A stretch of 64,000 bases of DNA, taken from contig NZ_JAKSXV010000106.1 in assembly GCF_022829345.1 (NCBI RefSeq), positions 1 through 64,000 of the forward strand. The letters are read 5' to 3'. The first letter of the stretch is position 1. Each line of letters begins with the position of its first letter. The translations under genes and the position numbers were made by a program. Source of the stretch: Methylobacterium sp. J-090 (lineage in GTDB: Bacteria; Pseudomonadota; Alphaproteobacteria; Rhizobiales; Beijerinckiaceae). The notes below the pieces were generated by a model. It was not told where the DNA came from. It saw only the letters and a list, made by a program, of their open reading frames with translations, and made no database searches. Positions 16,481 through 27,072 of this stretch are shown piece after piece.

Positions 16481-17277
16481 ATTCCGTCCTTTCGAACCCG
16501 CAGCAGACGTCCGACTCGGACGGCCCCCACACCCAGGCCGGCGCCCCGATCCTGCGCATCACCGCCCTGCGCAAGTCCTACGGCACCCACGAGGTCCTGC
16601 GCGGCATCGACCTGACGGTCCTGCGCGGCGAGGTCGTCGCCATCATCGGCAAGAGCGGCTCGGGCAAGAGCACCCTCCTGCGCTGCATCAACGGCCTCGA
16701 AGTGTTCCAGGAAGGCTCGCTCATCGTCGACGGCAAGCACCTGCTCTACGACAACGCCAAGGCCATGCGCGACCTGCGCCAGGGCGTGGGCATGATCTTC
16801 CAGGGCTTCAACCTGTTCCCGCACCTCTCGGTGGGGCGCAACGTCATGCTGGCGCCCCAGCTCGTGAAGAAGCGGCAGGCGGGCCTCAACGAGGAGCGAG
16901 CGCGCCAGCTCCTCGCTCGCGTCGGCCTGGCGGAAAAATTCGACGCCATGCCCGACAAGCTGTCCGGCGGCCAGCAGCAGCGGGTGGCCATCGCCCGGGC
17001 GCTGGCCATGGATCCGGCGATCATGCTGTGCGACGAGATCACCAGCGCCCTCGATCCGGAACTCGTCGGCGAGGTCCTGCGCGTGGTGGAATCCCTGGCG
17101 GACGAGGGCATGACGCTCCTCATGGTCACCCACGAGATGAGCTTCGCCCGCAAGGTCGCCGACCGGGTGATCTTCATGCACCAGGGCCTCGTGCACGAGA
17201 TCGGGCCGCCCGCCGAGATCTTCGGCCATCCGCAGACCCCGGAGCTCAGGCAGTTCCTGTCGTCCCTGCGCGACTGA
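16477..17277 (+). CDS. Amino-acid ABC transporter ATP-binding protein
   Basis: About 266 residues, GlnQ/HisP type. Walker A is IIGKSGSGKST, the signature LSGGQQQRVAIARAL and Walker B IMLCDEITSALD, followed by LMVTHEMSFA with the switch His. A ~24-residue N-terminal extension precedes the ATPase core. The start is GTG 16477, overlapping the permease stop (GTGA), with AAAGGA upstream. It ends the hydrolase-transporter cluster and converges on the cysteine synthase gene 8 bp away. Confidence 0.93.
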   Translation: MNSVLSNPQQTSDSDGPHTQAGAPILRITALRKSYGTHEVLRGIDLTVLRGEVVAIIGKSGSGKSTLLRCINGLEVFQEGSLIVDGKHLLYDNAKAMRDLRQGVGMIFQGFNLFPHLSVGRNVMLAPQLVKKRQAGLNEERARQLLARVGLAEKFDAMPDKLSGGQQQRVAIARALAMDPAIMLCDEITSALDPELVGEVLRVVESLADEGMTLLMVTHEMSFARKVADRVIFMHQGLVHEIGPPAEIFGHPQTPELRQFLSSLRD

Positions 17278-17285
17278 TCCGGCGA

Positions 17286-18320
17286 TCAGGCCCGCCACTC
17301 GGGCAGGGCCTCCGGCGTCGCTTCGAGCCAGCACGGGACCGGCAGGCCGCGTTCGCGCAGGACCCCCGGGTTGAACAGCTTGGAGGCATAGCGTGCGGCG
17401 CCGTCGCACAGGATCGTCACGATGGTGTGGCCCGGCCCGAGTTCCCGCGCGAGCCGCACCGCCCCCGCGACGTTGATCCCCGACGAGCCGCCGAGACTGA
17501 GGCCTTCGTCGCGCATGAGGCCGAAGACGTGGTCGAGGGCCTCGGCGTCGGGGATGCGGAAGGAATGGTCCGGCCGGAAGCCTTCGAGGTTGCGCGTCAC
17601 CCGGCCCTGGCCGATGCCTTCCGTGATCGACGAACCCTCGGCCTTGAGGACCCCGTCCGTGTAATAGGCGTGGAGCGCCGAGCCGTCGGGATCGGCCAGC
17701 GCGATCCGCACGCCGGGCTTCAGGGCGCGCAGGGCTTCCGCCGTTCCGGCCAGCGTCCCCCCGGTGCCCGCCGCGCAGACGAAGCCGTCGACTGCGCCCC
17801 CCGTGCCCGCGAAGATCTCCGGGCCGGTGGTCTCCACGTGGGCCCGCCGGTTGGCGACGTTGTCGAACTGGTCGGCGAAGAAAGCGCCCGCCGGTTCCGT
17901 CGCGGCGAGGGCCTCGGCGAGGCGGCGCGCGGCGTGGACGTAGTTGTTCGGATTGGCGAACGGCACCGCCGGCACCTCGACGAGGCGGGCGCCGGCGAGC
18001 CGCAGGGTCTGCTTCTTCTCGGCCGACTGGGTCTCGGGGATGACGATGACCGTGCGGTAGCCGCGTACGGCGGCGACGAGGGCGAGGCCGATGCCGGTGT
18101 TGCCGGCGGTGCCCTCGACGATGGTGCCGCCGGGCCGGATCAGGCCGCGCGCCTCCGCGTCCCGCACGATGGACAGGGCGGCGCGGTCCTTCACCGACAG
18201 GCCGGGATTCAGGAACTCGGCCTTGCCCAGGATGGTGCAGCCGGTCTCGTCCGAGGCGCGCGCCAGCCGGATCAGCGGCGTGCCGCCGATGGCGGACAGG
18301 ATATCGTCGTGGGGCATCAT
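17286..18320 (-). CDS. cysK: PLP-dependent cysteine synthase (CysK type)
   Basis: A 344-residue fold-type II PLP enzyme. GLSVKDRAAL carries the Schiff-base lysine (near residue 45), EGTAGNTGIGLAL the substrate loop and CAAGTGGTLAG the phosphate-binding loop; GGSSGINVAGAV is near the C-terminus. This matches the alphaproteobacterial 'cysteine synthase A' group that makes cysteine from O-acetylserine and sulfide. Cystathionine beta-synthase-like or other beta-replacement activity cannot be excluded from sequence. It lies 46 bp downstream of the stop-side of an unknown minus-strand gene and may be cotranscribed with it. Confidence 0.88.
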   Translation of the reverse strand: MMPHDDILSAIGGTPLIRLARASDETGCTILGKAEFLNPGLSVKDRAALSIVRDAEARGLIRPGGTIVEGTAGNTGIGLALVAAVRGYRTVIVIPETQSAEKKQTLRLAGARLVEVPAVPFANPNNYVHAARRLAEALAATEPAGAFFADQFDNVANRRAHVETTGPEIFAGTGGAVDGFVCAAGTGGTLAGTAEALRALKPGVRIALADPDGSALHAYYTDGVLKAEGSSITEGIGQGRVTRNLEGFRPDHSFRIPDAEALDHVFGLMRDEGLSLGGSSGINVAGAVRLARELGPGHTIVTILCDGAARYASKLFNPGVLRERGLPVPCWLEATPEALPEWRA

Positions 18321-18366
18321 TCGGGGCGGTCAGCCGTATTGTCGTTGGGAAGTCGAGGCGCGGCCA

Positions 18367-18699
18367 TCAGGCCGGTCCATCCCGATGAAGGACCGACTGT
18401 GCGCCGCCCTCGCTGAGGTAGGCAACCATCATTTCGGCCACCGCCCGTTCGGCATAGGAGGCGAGGCTCTCGCCGCTCCAGACCGGAAAGGCGTCCACCA
18501 GGGTGCGTCCGCCCAGGATCTGCCGGATCTCGTCGGGCATCAGCCCGTCCTCGATGGCCGCGAAGTATCCGGCCCGCGCAAAGGCCCGGCGGCGGCGCGG
18601 CCCGGCGCCCTCGGGCCGGTGGGATGCGGCCGTCGGCTCGAGGCGTCCGAAATCGAGGCGCCGCGCGCGCGCATCGCGGTCAGGATAGTCGCTTCCCAT
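18367..18699 (-). CDS. Hypothetical protein
   Basis: 110 residues, not recognised. The N-terminal third is Arg-rich (RRLDFGRLEP, RPEGAGPRRRR). The remainder looks folded and mildly acidic: AGYFAAIEDGLMPDEIRQIL, then SLASYAERAVAEMMVAYLSE. There is no signal peptide or membrane segment. The ATG at 18699 is preferred over the longer in-frame option because upstream residues resemble translated non-coding DNA. It is codirectional with the downstream cysteine synthase. Confidence 0.5.
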   Translation of the reverse strand: MGSDYPDRDARARRLDFGRLEPTAASHRPEGAGPRRRRAFARAGYFAAIEDGLMPDEIRQILGGRTLVDAFPVWSGESLASYAERAVAEMMVAYLSEGGAQSVLHRDGPA

Positions 18700-18981
18700 G
18701 GCCGATGAGCCTTCCTGTCGAGGTCTCCGAATCCGGGTCCGCACCTGCCGGGCACGGGCATGGGACGGGTGATCGCGTGGAAGCGGGGATGAACATCGTC
18801 ACGATAAGAGACCCTCACGACCGAAACGGCACCGGCCTTTCGATGAGGGCGATCCTAGTCGTTCGGGGCGAGGATGTGCTTCCAAAGATCGCCGCCCCCG
18901 GGGTGCGATCGTCGCCCGGTCGCACCCGCGCGGGAAAGTTCGTGGGCGCAGGCGGACGAGGCGGCAGGTCCGTGGAGTGCC

Positions 18982-19962
18982 TCAAGCCCCCGTCGAACCC
19001 CGGAAGATCGCGCGCCCGCTCAAGGTCACCTTGCGCACGGGCTGGTCGGGCGCGGCGATCCGCTCGAACAGGAGGCGCATGGCCTGGGCGCCGATCTCGG
19101 CCACGGGCTGAGCGATCACCGTGAGACCGGGATCGACGAGGTCGGTCCACGGCTCGTTGTCGAACCCGGCGAGCGCGAGATCCGCGGGCACGCGCAGGCC
19201 CCGCCCGCGCGCGGCCCGGAACGCCCCCATGAGGATCTGGCCGTTGGAGAGCACCAGGGCGTCCGGCCGCTCCGGTTCGTCGAGCCAGGACAGGCACGCC
19301 GCCTCGGCCGCCTCCGCGTTGGGGAGGACCGCGCGCGCGCGCGCATCGAGGCCGTGGCGGGCCATGGAAGCCGCGTAGCCGTCCCGCCGCTCGCGGGCGG
19401 TCGAACTCGTGGAGCCGAACAGGCCGCCGATCCGTGAAAACCCCTGCGCCACGAGGTGGTCGACCAGGGCCGCGCTCGCCCCGGCATTGTCGAGGACGAC
19501 GCTGTCGTGCAGCCCCGGCGGCCCGGCCCGGTCGATGAACACCGTGGGGAAGGGCAGGTCGCCCGGCCCCAGGGCCTCGGCCGTGGTCCGGGTCGGGGCG
19601 AAGATCACCCCCGAGACGCGCTCCTCCTCCATGAGGCGCAGGTACATCGCCTCCCGCTCCGCGTCCTCGTCGGTGTTGCACAGGATGACCCGCATCCCCG
19701 CGCCGTAGGCCGCGTCCTCCACCGCCCGGCTCACGGCGGTGAAGAACGGGTTGCGGATATCGGCGACGATGAGGCCCACGGTCTGGGTCGTCTGCGACCG
19801 TAGGCGCCGGGCCGAGAGGTTCGGCCGGTAGCCCGTGGCCCGCACCGCCGCCGCCACCTGCGCCCGCAGGGCGTCGCTCACCGGACCCTTGCCGAGCGCC
19901 CGCGAGACGGTCGCCGTCGAGACCCCCGCCGCCCGGGCGACGTCGCGAATCCCCACGGTCAT
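18982..19962 (-). CDS. LacI-family transcriptional regulator, FruR/ScrR-like
   Basis: About 326 residues. The N-terminal helix-turn-helix reads TVGIRDVARAAGVSTATVSR, followed by the LacI hinge (TGYRPNLSARRLR) and a periplasmic-binding-protein-like effector domain (VGLIVADIRNPFF, VFIDRAGPP, ALAGFDNEPWTDLV). The start ATG 19962 places the HTH at residue 2, as usual in this family. It is divergent from fruB-fruK-fruA, with AAACGTTT-core sites between. A fructose-phosphate-responsive repressor of the operon and of itself is the natural inference; fructose 1-phosphate is the effector for related FruR proteins. Confidence 0.9.
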   Translation of the reverse strand: MTVGIRDVARAAGVSTATVSRALGKGPVSDALRAQVAAAVRATGYRPNLSARRLRSQTTQTVGLIVADIRNPFFTAVSRAVEDAAYGAGMRVILCNTDEDAEREAMYLRLMEEERVSGVIFAPTRTTAEALGPGDLPFPTVFIDRAGPPGLHDSVVLDNAGASAALVDHLVAQGFSRIGGLFGSTSSTARERRDGYAASMARHGLDARARAVLPNAEAAEAACLSWLDEPERPDALVLSNGQILMGAFRAARGRGLRVPADLALAGFDNEPWTDLVDPGLTVIAQPVAEIGAQAMRLLFERIAAPDQPVRKVTLSGRAIFRGSTGA

Positions 19963-19970
19963 GATGCGGG

Positions 19971-19978
19971 AAACGTTT
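19971..19978. promoter_or_regulatory. Probable FruR-type operator O1 (near repressor start)
   Basis: The 8-bp palindromic core AAACGTTT lies 9 bp upstream of the repressor ATG, in the context GGGAAACGTTTGC. It shares the core of the stronger site at 20065-20080. Its position suggests autoregulation of the repressor gene. Confidence 0.6.
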
Positions 19979-20052
19979 GCATTGTCATGCCACCGTTCTG
20001 GCATCCTCAGCCCTATCCGGCAACAAATTTCAGAAATTTGCCCGGGGACACG

Positions 20053-20080
20053 TTGACACGATTTATGAAAACGTTTTCAT
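20053..20080 (+). promoter_or_regulatory. fru operon promoter and operator O2
   Basis: A perfect 16-bp palindrome, ATGAAAACGTTTTCAT, spans 20065-20080 and fits LacI/FruR-family operators. A consensus -35 hexamer TTGACA lies at 20053-20058, so the palindrome would cover the spacer and the weak -10 region. Repressor bound there would block RNA polymerase. The fruB ATG follows 36 bp later. Confidence 0.72.
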
Positions 20081-20115
20081 TGTCTGTAACAAATTCATAA
20101 CGGGAGGAGCACGCC

Positions 20116-22656
20116 ATGCTCGCACCGAGCCCCCAGCCGACACCGCGCCTGCTCGTGCGCACCGCCGCCACGCCGGTCGACAAGGCCGCCGCCATCCGCG
20201 AGGCGGCGCAGCTCCTGATCGCCGCCGGCTGCATCGAGGCCGCCTACGAGGGCAGCATGCTGCGCCGCGAGGGGGTGGCGAACACCTATCTCGGCCACGG
20301 CGTCGTCATCCCCCACGGCATGGTCGACGACCGCCACATGGTGCGCGAGAGCGGCATCGCCGTGCTGCAGGTGCCCGCCGGCATCGCGTGGCACGACGGC
20401 CAGACAGCGCATCTCGTCGTCGCCATCGCGGCCCAGTCCGACACTCACATCACGGTGCTGCGCCGGCTCACCCGCCTGATCCAGGACGAGGCCCGCCTCG
20501 CGATCCTGCGCACCACCGACCGGCCCGAGGACATCGCTGCCGCCTTGACGGAGGACACGGCCGCCCCCGGCGCTTCTGGGCCGGCCACGGACCTGCGCCA
20601 GCGCTTCGACTGGATTGTGGATTACCCCACAGGCCTCCACGCCCGGCCGGCCTCGCACTGGGTCGACGTCGCCCGCGCCTGCCCGGCCCGCATCCAGGTG
20701 CGCCACGGCGCCGAGGTGGCCGACGCCAAGAACCTCATCGCCCTGCTCCAGCTCGGCCTGCGCTGCGGCGACGCGGTGACGATCTCGGCGGAGGGCGACG
20801 ACGAGGCCGGGGCGCTGGCCCGGATCTGTGCGGCCGTGACCGCGCTCAGCGCCGGCGAGAAGGCTGCGGCGAAGGCGGCCTCCGAGGCCGCCGCCAAGGC
20901 GTCCGCCCCCGTGGCCGGCTGGAACCCCGCCGACGGCCCCCGGGTGATCCCGGCCATCGGCGCCAGCCCCGGTATCGCCATCGGGCCGATCCACGTCCTC
21001 GCCTCGGCCGAGATCGCCGTGCCCGATAGCCCTGAGCCCCTCACCAGCGGCGGCGACCGCCTGCACGCGGCGCTCCGCGCTACCGCCGGCCAGCTGAAGG
21101 CGCTGGCCGACAGCACCGAGCGCCGCCTCGGCAAGGCCGATGCCGGGATCTTCAAGGCGCAGGGCGATCTCATCGCCGACACCGACCTCATCACGCTCGC
21201 CTGCCAGCTCATGGTGGAGGGCCACGGCGTCGCCTTCGCCTGGAACCGGGCCGTGGAGCGGATGGCGGGCCGGCTCTCGGCGCTGGGTAACCCGGTCCTC
21301 GCCGCCCGCGCGGCGGATCTCCGCGATGTCGGCCGCCGGGTGCTGGCGCAGATCGACCCGTCCCTGAAGAGCGGCCACGATCTGCCGGACGTGCCCTGCA
21401 TCCTCGTCGCGCCCGACCTCGCCCCCTCCGACACCGCCGGCCTCGACCCCGCCCGCGTCATCGGGCTCGCTACCGCCCAGGGCGGCCCGACCTCGCACAC
21501 GGCGATCCTGGCCCGAACCCTCGGCATTCCCGCCATCGTCGCGGGCGGCGCCGGCCTGCTGGCGCTCGCCAACCACGCCACCGCGATCCTCGACGGCACC
21601 ACCGGCCGGCTCTACCTCGACCCGTCCGAGGCCGACCTCGCCTCGGCCCGGGCCTGGCGGGCGGCGCAGGCCGAGATCCAGGCCGCCGAGGCCCGCGAGC
21701 GCGCGCTCCCGGCCGAGACCCGCGACGGCCACCGGGTCGCCATCGGCGCCAACGTCAACAACCCCGAGCAGGTCTCGCTCGCCCTCGACCAGGGCGCCGA
21801 GGGCGTCGGCCTCATGCGCACGGAATTCCTGTTCCTCGAGCGCGGCGACACGCCCAGCGAGGACGATCAGTACGCCACCTATTCGGCCATGCTGGCGGCC
21901 CTCGCCGGGCGCCCCCTCATCGTCCGCACCCTCGACATCGGCGGCGACAAGCAGGTGGCGCACCTCCACCTGCCCAAGGAGGAGAACCCCTTCCTCGGCG
22001 TGCGCGGCGCCCGCCTGCTCCTGCGCCGGCCCGACCTGATGGAGCCGCAGCTGCGCGCCCTCTACCGGGCGGCGAAGGACCACGTGCCGGCCGGCGCCCC
22101 GACCGGCAAGGACGCGCCGCTCTCCATCATGATGCCGATGATCACTTCGGTGCCGGAGGTCCTGGCTTTGCGCACCGTGTGCGAGCAGATTCGGGAAAAG
22201 ATCGGTGCGCCGCCGGTGCCGCTCGGCATCATGATCGAGGTGCCGGCCGCCGCGATCCAGGCCGATGCCCTGGCCCGCCACTGCGATTTTTTCTCCATCG
22301 GCACCAACGACCTGACGCAGTACGCGCTGGCCATCGACCGGCAGAACACCGAGATGGCGCCCGAGGCCGACAGCCTGCACCCGGCGGTCCTGCGGCTCAT
22401 CCGCATGACCTGCGAGGGGGCCGCCCGGCACGGCCGCTTCGTCGGCGTCTGCGGCGGCATCGCCGGCGATCCGTTCGGGGCGAGCCTGCTCGCGGGCCTC
22501 GGCGTCCACGAACTGTCGATGACGCCGCGCGACCTGCCCGCCGTCAAGGCGCGCCTGCGCGCGTCCGACATCGCCGAACTCCGGGAACTCGCCGAGCGCG
22601 CCTGCGCCCAGGAGGACGCAGCCGGCGTGCGCGCCCTCGATGGAGCCTGGGCATGA
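20116..22656 (+). CDS. fruB: Fructose PTS multiphosphoryl transfer protein (EIIA-HPr-EI)
   Basis: 846 residues, three PTS domains in one chain. EIIA-Fru occupies about residues 1-145, with the phospho-His in VVIPHGMV near 65. HPr lies at about 165-255 with His in TGLHARPAS near 173. Enzyme I covers about 275-846 with the phospho-His in GGPTSHTAILAR near 460 and PEP-site motifs FSIGTNDLTQYALAIDR and GVCGGIAGDP. It relays phosphate from PEP to FruA without separate PtsI/PtsH. GGGAGGAG precedes the ATG. It overlaps fruK (ATGA) and is controlled by the operator upstream. Confidence 0.96.
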   Translation: MLAPSPQPTPRLLVRTAATPVDKAAAIREAAQLLIAAGCIEAAYEGSMLRREGVANTYLGHGVVIPHGMVDDRHMVRESGIAVLQVPAGIAWHDGQTAHLVVAIAAQSDTHITVLRRLTRLIQDEARLAILRTTDRPEDIAAALTEDTAAPGASGPATDLRQRFDWIVDYPTGLHARPASHWVDVARACPARIQVRHGAEVADAKNLIALLQLGLRCGDAVTISAEGDDEAGALARICAAVTALSAGEKAAAKAASEAAAKASAPVAGWNPADGPRVIPAIGASPGIAIGPIHVLASAEIAVPDSPEPLTSGGDRLHAALRATAGQLKALADSTERRLGKADAGIFKAQGDLIADTDLITLACQLMVEGHGVAFAWNRAVERMAGRLSALGNPVLAARAADLRDVGRRVLAQIDPSLKSGHDLPDVPCILVAPDLAPSDTAGLDPARVIGLATAQGGPTSHTAILARTLGIPAIVAGGAGLLALANHATAILDGTTGRLYLDPSEADLASARAWRAAQAEIQAAEARERALPAETRDGHRVAIGANVNNPEQVSLALDQGAEGVGLMRTEFLFLERGDTPSEDDQYATYSAMLAALAGRPLIVRTLDIGGDKQVAHLHLPKEENPFLGVRGARLLLRRPDLMEPQLRALYRAAKDHVPAGAPTGKDAPLSIMMPMITSVPEVLALRTVCEQIREKIGAPPVPLGIMIEVPAAAIQADALARHCDFFSIGTNDLTQYALAIDRQNTEMAPEADSLHPAVLRLIRMTCEGAARHGRFVGVCGGIAGDPFGASLLAGLGVHELSMTPRDLPAVKARLRASDIAELRELAERACAQEDAAGVRALDGAWA

Positions 22657-23603
22657 GCGCGCCCCTCCTCACCCTGACCCTCAATCCGGCCATCGACCAG
22701 ACCGTCACCCTGGAGCACCTCGCCCCCGGCGCGGTCCACCGGGCCCTCGCCTCGCGCTCGGATGCCGGCGGAAAGGGCGTCAACGTCGCCGGCTGCCTCG
22801 CCGACTGGGGCCTGCCCGTGGCGGTCACCGGCGTGCTCGGCGCCGACAACGCCGCGCCCTTCGCCGCCCTGTTCCAGGCCAAGGGCATCGCGGACCGCTT
22901 CATCCGCGTCGCCGGCCTGACCCGCACCAACCTCAAGCTCCTCGACCGGCATTCGGGCGACACCACCGACGTGAACTTGGCCGGTCTCACCGTGACGCAG
23001 GGCGTGTTCGAGGCCGCCCGCGCCCGTCTCCTCGACGGGGCCGGGCCGGGCCGGCTCGTGGTGCTCGCCGGCAGCCTGCCGGGGGGGCTTTCCCCCGACA
23101 CCTATGCGGATCTCACCCGTCGCCTGAAATCACGCGGCGCCCGCTTGGTCCTCGATGCGTCGGGTCCCGCGCTCAGCGCCGCCCTCGCGGCCGGGCCGGA
23201 CGCCCTGCCGGAGGTGGTGAAACCCAACCGCCACGAGCTGGAGGAATGGGCCGGCCGGTCGCTCCCGACCTTGGCCGAGGTTCACGCGGCGGCCCTGGAT
23301 CTTCACGCGCGCGGCATTCCCCTGGTGGTGGTTTCCCTCGGATCGGAGGGCGCGCTGTTTCTCACGGCCGAGGCCGCGCTCCACGCCCATCCGCCGGCCA
23401 TCGACGTCGCCAGCACCGTCGGCGCGGGAGACGCCCTGGTGGCCGGCCTCGTCGCCGGGCTCCACGCCGGGGCGGACCTCGCGGACACCGCCCGCCTGGC
23501 CCTGGCTTTTGCGGCCGGCAAGCTGACGCTCGCCGGAGCGAATCTCCCCGCGCGCGCGGAGGTCGAGCGGCTCGCCGCCGCCGTCCGCATCACGCACCTC
23601 TGA
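22653..23603 (+). CDS. fruK: 1-phosphofructokinase
   Basis: 316 residues of the PfkB sugar-kinase family. LTLNPAIDQTV begins the protein, SDAGGKGVNVA is the N-terminal PfkB signature, and STVGAGDALVAG near residue 257 holds the catalytic Asp and anion hole. It phosphorylates the fructose 1-phosphate made by the PTS to fructose 1,6-bisphosphate in the cytoplasm. The ATG overlaps the fruB stop by 4 nt. Position between fruB and fruA matches many proteobacterial fru operons. Confidence 0.95.
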   Translation: MSAPLLTLTLNPAIDQTVTLEHLAPGAVHRALASRSDAGGKGVNVAGCLADWGLPVAVTGVLGADNAAPFAALFQAKGIADRFIRVAGLTRTNLKLLDRHSGDTTDVNLAGLTVTQGVFEAARARLLDGAGPGRLVVLAGSLPGGLSPDTYADLTRRLKSRGARLVLDASGPALSAALAAGPDALPEVVKPNRHELEEWAGRSLPTLAEVHAAALDLHARGIPLVVVSLGSEGALFLTAEAALHAHPPAIDVASTVGAGDALVAGLVAGLHAGADLADTARLALAFAAGKLTLAGANLPARAEVERLAAAVRITHL

Positions 23604-23640
23604 CTGCACCCCACCCCCACGAGACAGCGAGGCTAAGACG

Positions 23641-25362
<1,722 letters not shown>

Positions 25363-25432
25363 CGCACCGGCCGATCCGGCATCAAGACCGGAGGCAGGAC
25401 TACCAGCGACGAACGATTCAGGGGGGAAGGAC

Positions 25433-26929
25433 ATGAAAGCGGGATGGATCGGCCTCGCCGGGCTGGCACTCGGGCTCGGAACCGCGCAGGCGCAAGGTGC
25501 GCCGCCCGATCCGGCCATGGCCGCCGGCGTCGCGGTGCCGGCCACCGTCCAGCGCCCGGCCCTGCGGCGGGCCAATCTCCGGCGCCCTGCCCGTCCGCCG
25601 AACGGCCAGGGCTTCGGCGGCGCCGACAGCGCGGCGGAGGCCGCCGACACCCTCGGCCAAAGCGCGACGCCGCCCGCCATCGCGCCGGGCGTGTTCGACC
25701 TCGGCAACGGGCTGAGTGTCCTGATGAACTACACCGGACAGGCGGCGGCCAACCCCATCGGCGGCATCCGCCAGGGCTCGGCCTATGCGGGCCAGCTGTT
25801 CTTCGGCCTCGACGGCGACCTCGACCGTATCGCCGGCATCCAGGGCGGCGCGTTCCACGTGGCGGTGACCAACCGCCACGGCCGCAACCTCGCCGACGAC
25901 CGCATCGGCAACAACACCTCGGTGCAGGAGATCTTCGGCGGCGGCCAGACCACGCGCCTGACGCTGCTCTCCTATCAGCAGAAGCTCTTCGATGACCGGG
26001 TCGACCTCGAGGTCGGACGGCTGGTGGCCAACATCGCCTTCCTCAACTCGCCGCTCTACTGCAATTTCCAGTCGAACTCCGCCTGCGGCAACCCGACCTT
26101 CGTGTTCAAGACCTCGAACTTCACCTTCTGGCCGGTGTCGAGCTGGGGCGCGCATGCCAAGGCGTGGCTCACCGACAAGATCTTCTTCCACGCGGGCATC
26201 TACGAGGTGAATCCCCGCCACCAGCAGCCGGGCGACAACGGCCTCGACTTCGCGACGAAGGGCGCCACCGGCGCGATCGTGCCGTTCGAGCTCGGCTACT
26301 CCACCACCTTCGCCAACGATGGGCTGCCGCGAAACTACGGCCTCGGCGGCTACGTCGACCGTTCGGACTATGCCGACCCGGTTCTCGACGCCACGGGCCG
26401 CGCGTCGCTGTTCTCGGGGGCCGGCGCAGCCACGCGCTTCGGGCGCTCCGGGATCTACGCCCGGTTCGACCAGATGGTATGGCGGCCCGATCCCACGGCG
26501 CCGCAGGGCCTGAGCGTGTTCGGCGTCGCCATGAAGGGCACGTCGGGCCGCCAGATCGAGGATTACTTCCTGGAACTCGGCGCCGTGCAGACCGGGACCT
26601 TCGCCGGCCGGCCCTACGACACCGTCGGTTTCGTCATCAACACCCAGAAGTTCTCGTCGCTCGGCCTCGCCAACATCCGCCTCGCCCGCGCGGCCCAGGG
26701 GCTCGGCAGCGGCGACGTGCCGACCCATCAGGTGATGATGGAGCTGAACTACGGCATCCAGCTCACGCCCGCGATCCGCCTGACGCCGAACCTCCAGGTC
26801 ATCCTCAACCCCGACCAGACCCGGTTCCCCCTCCGGCCCCGGAACATTCCCGATGCCGTCGTAGTCGGCGCCAAGCTCTCCGTCGATCTCTTCACCCTGG
26901 CGGGCCTCGCGCGCGGCCCGGGACAGTAG
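25433..26929 (+). CDS. oprB: OprB-family carbohydrate-selective porin
   Basis: 498 residues. A short Sec signal (MKAGWIGLAGLALGLGTAQA-Q) is followed by a Pro/Arg-rich linker and a beta-barrel domain with OprB features: VLMNYTGQAAANPIGG, QLFFGLDGDLDRIAG, EVGRLVANIAFL, YCNFQSNSACGNP. GGGGGAAGGA precedes the ATG. Position after fruA suggests it admits fructose or other sugars through the outer membrane, possibly as part of the same transcript (70-bp gap). The cysteine pair SPLYCNFQSNSACG is typical of this family. Confidence 0.88.
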   Translation: MKAGWIGLAGLALGLGTAQAQGAPPDPAMAAGVAVPATVQRPALRRANLRRPARPPNGQGFGGADSAAEAADTLGQSATPPAIAPGVFDLGNGLSVLMNYTGQAAANPIGGIRQGSAYAGQLFFGLDGDLDRIAGIQGGAFHVAVTNRHGRNLADDRIGNNTSVQEIFGGGQTTRLTLLSYQQKLFDDRVDLEVGRLVANIAFLNSPLYCNFQSNSACGNPTFVFKTSNFTFWPVSSWGAHAKAWLTDKIFFHAGIYEVNPRHQQPGDNGLDFATKGATGAIVPFELGYSTTFANDGLPRNYGLGGYVDRSDYADPVLDATGRASLFSGAGAATRFGRSGIYARFDQMVWRPDPTAPQGLSVFGVAMKGTSGRQIEDYFLELGAVQTGTFAGRPYDTVGFVINTQKFSSLGLANIRLARAAQGLGSGDVPTHQVMMELNYGIQLTPAIRLTPNLQVILNPDQTRFPLRPRNIPDAVVVGAKLSVDLFTLAGLARGPGQ

Positions 26930-27072
26930 AACAGGGCCAGGATCCACGACGCCATCGAGAAAGATGACACAGGGTTGAAGGCGTACCGGCGTCGGAGGCT
27001 TGGCGGCTCAACCATTCTATGACCATGTGCGCGGATCGAGGATGCGCATCCTCCTGCATGGAGACGGGCTGA

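Noticed and set aside
20095-22509. An 804-codon open frame antisense to fruB
   Set aside because: Fully explained as a shadow of the EIIA-HPr-EI gene.
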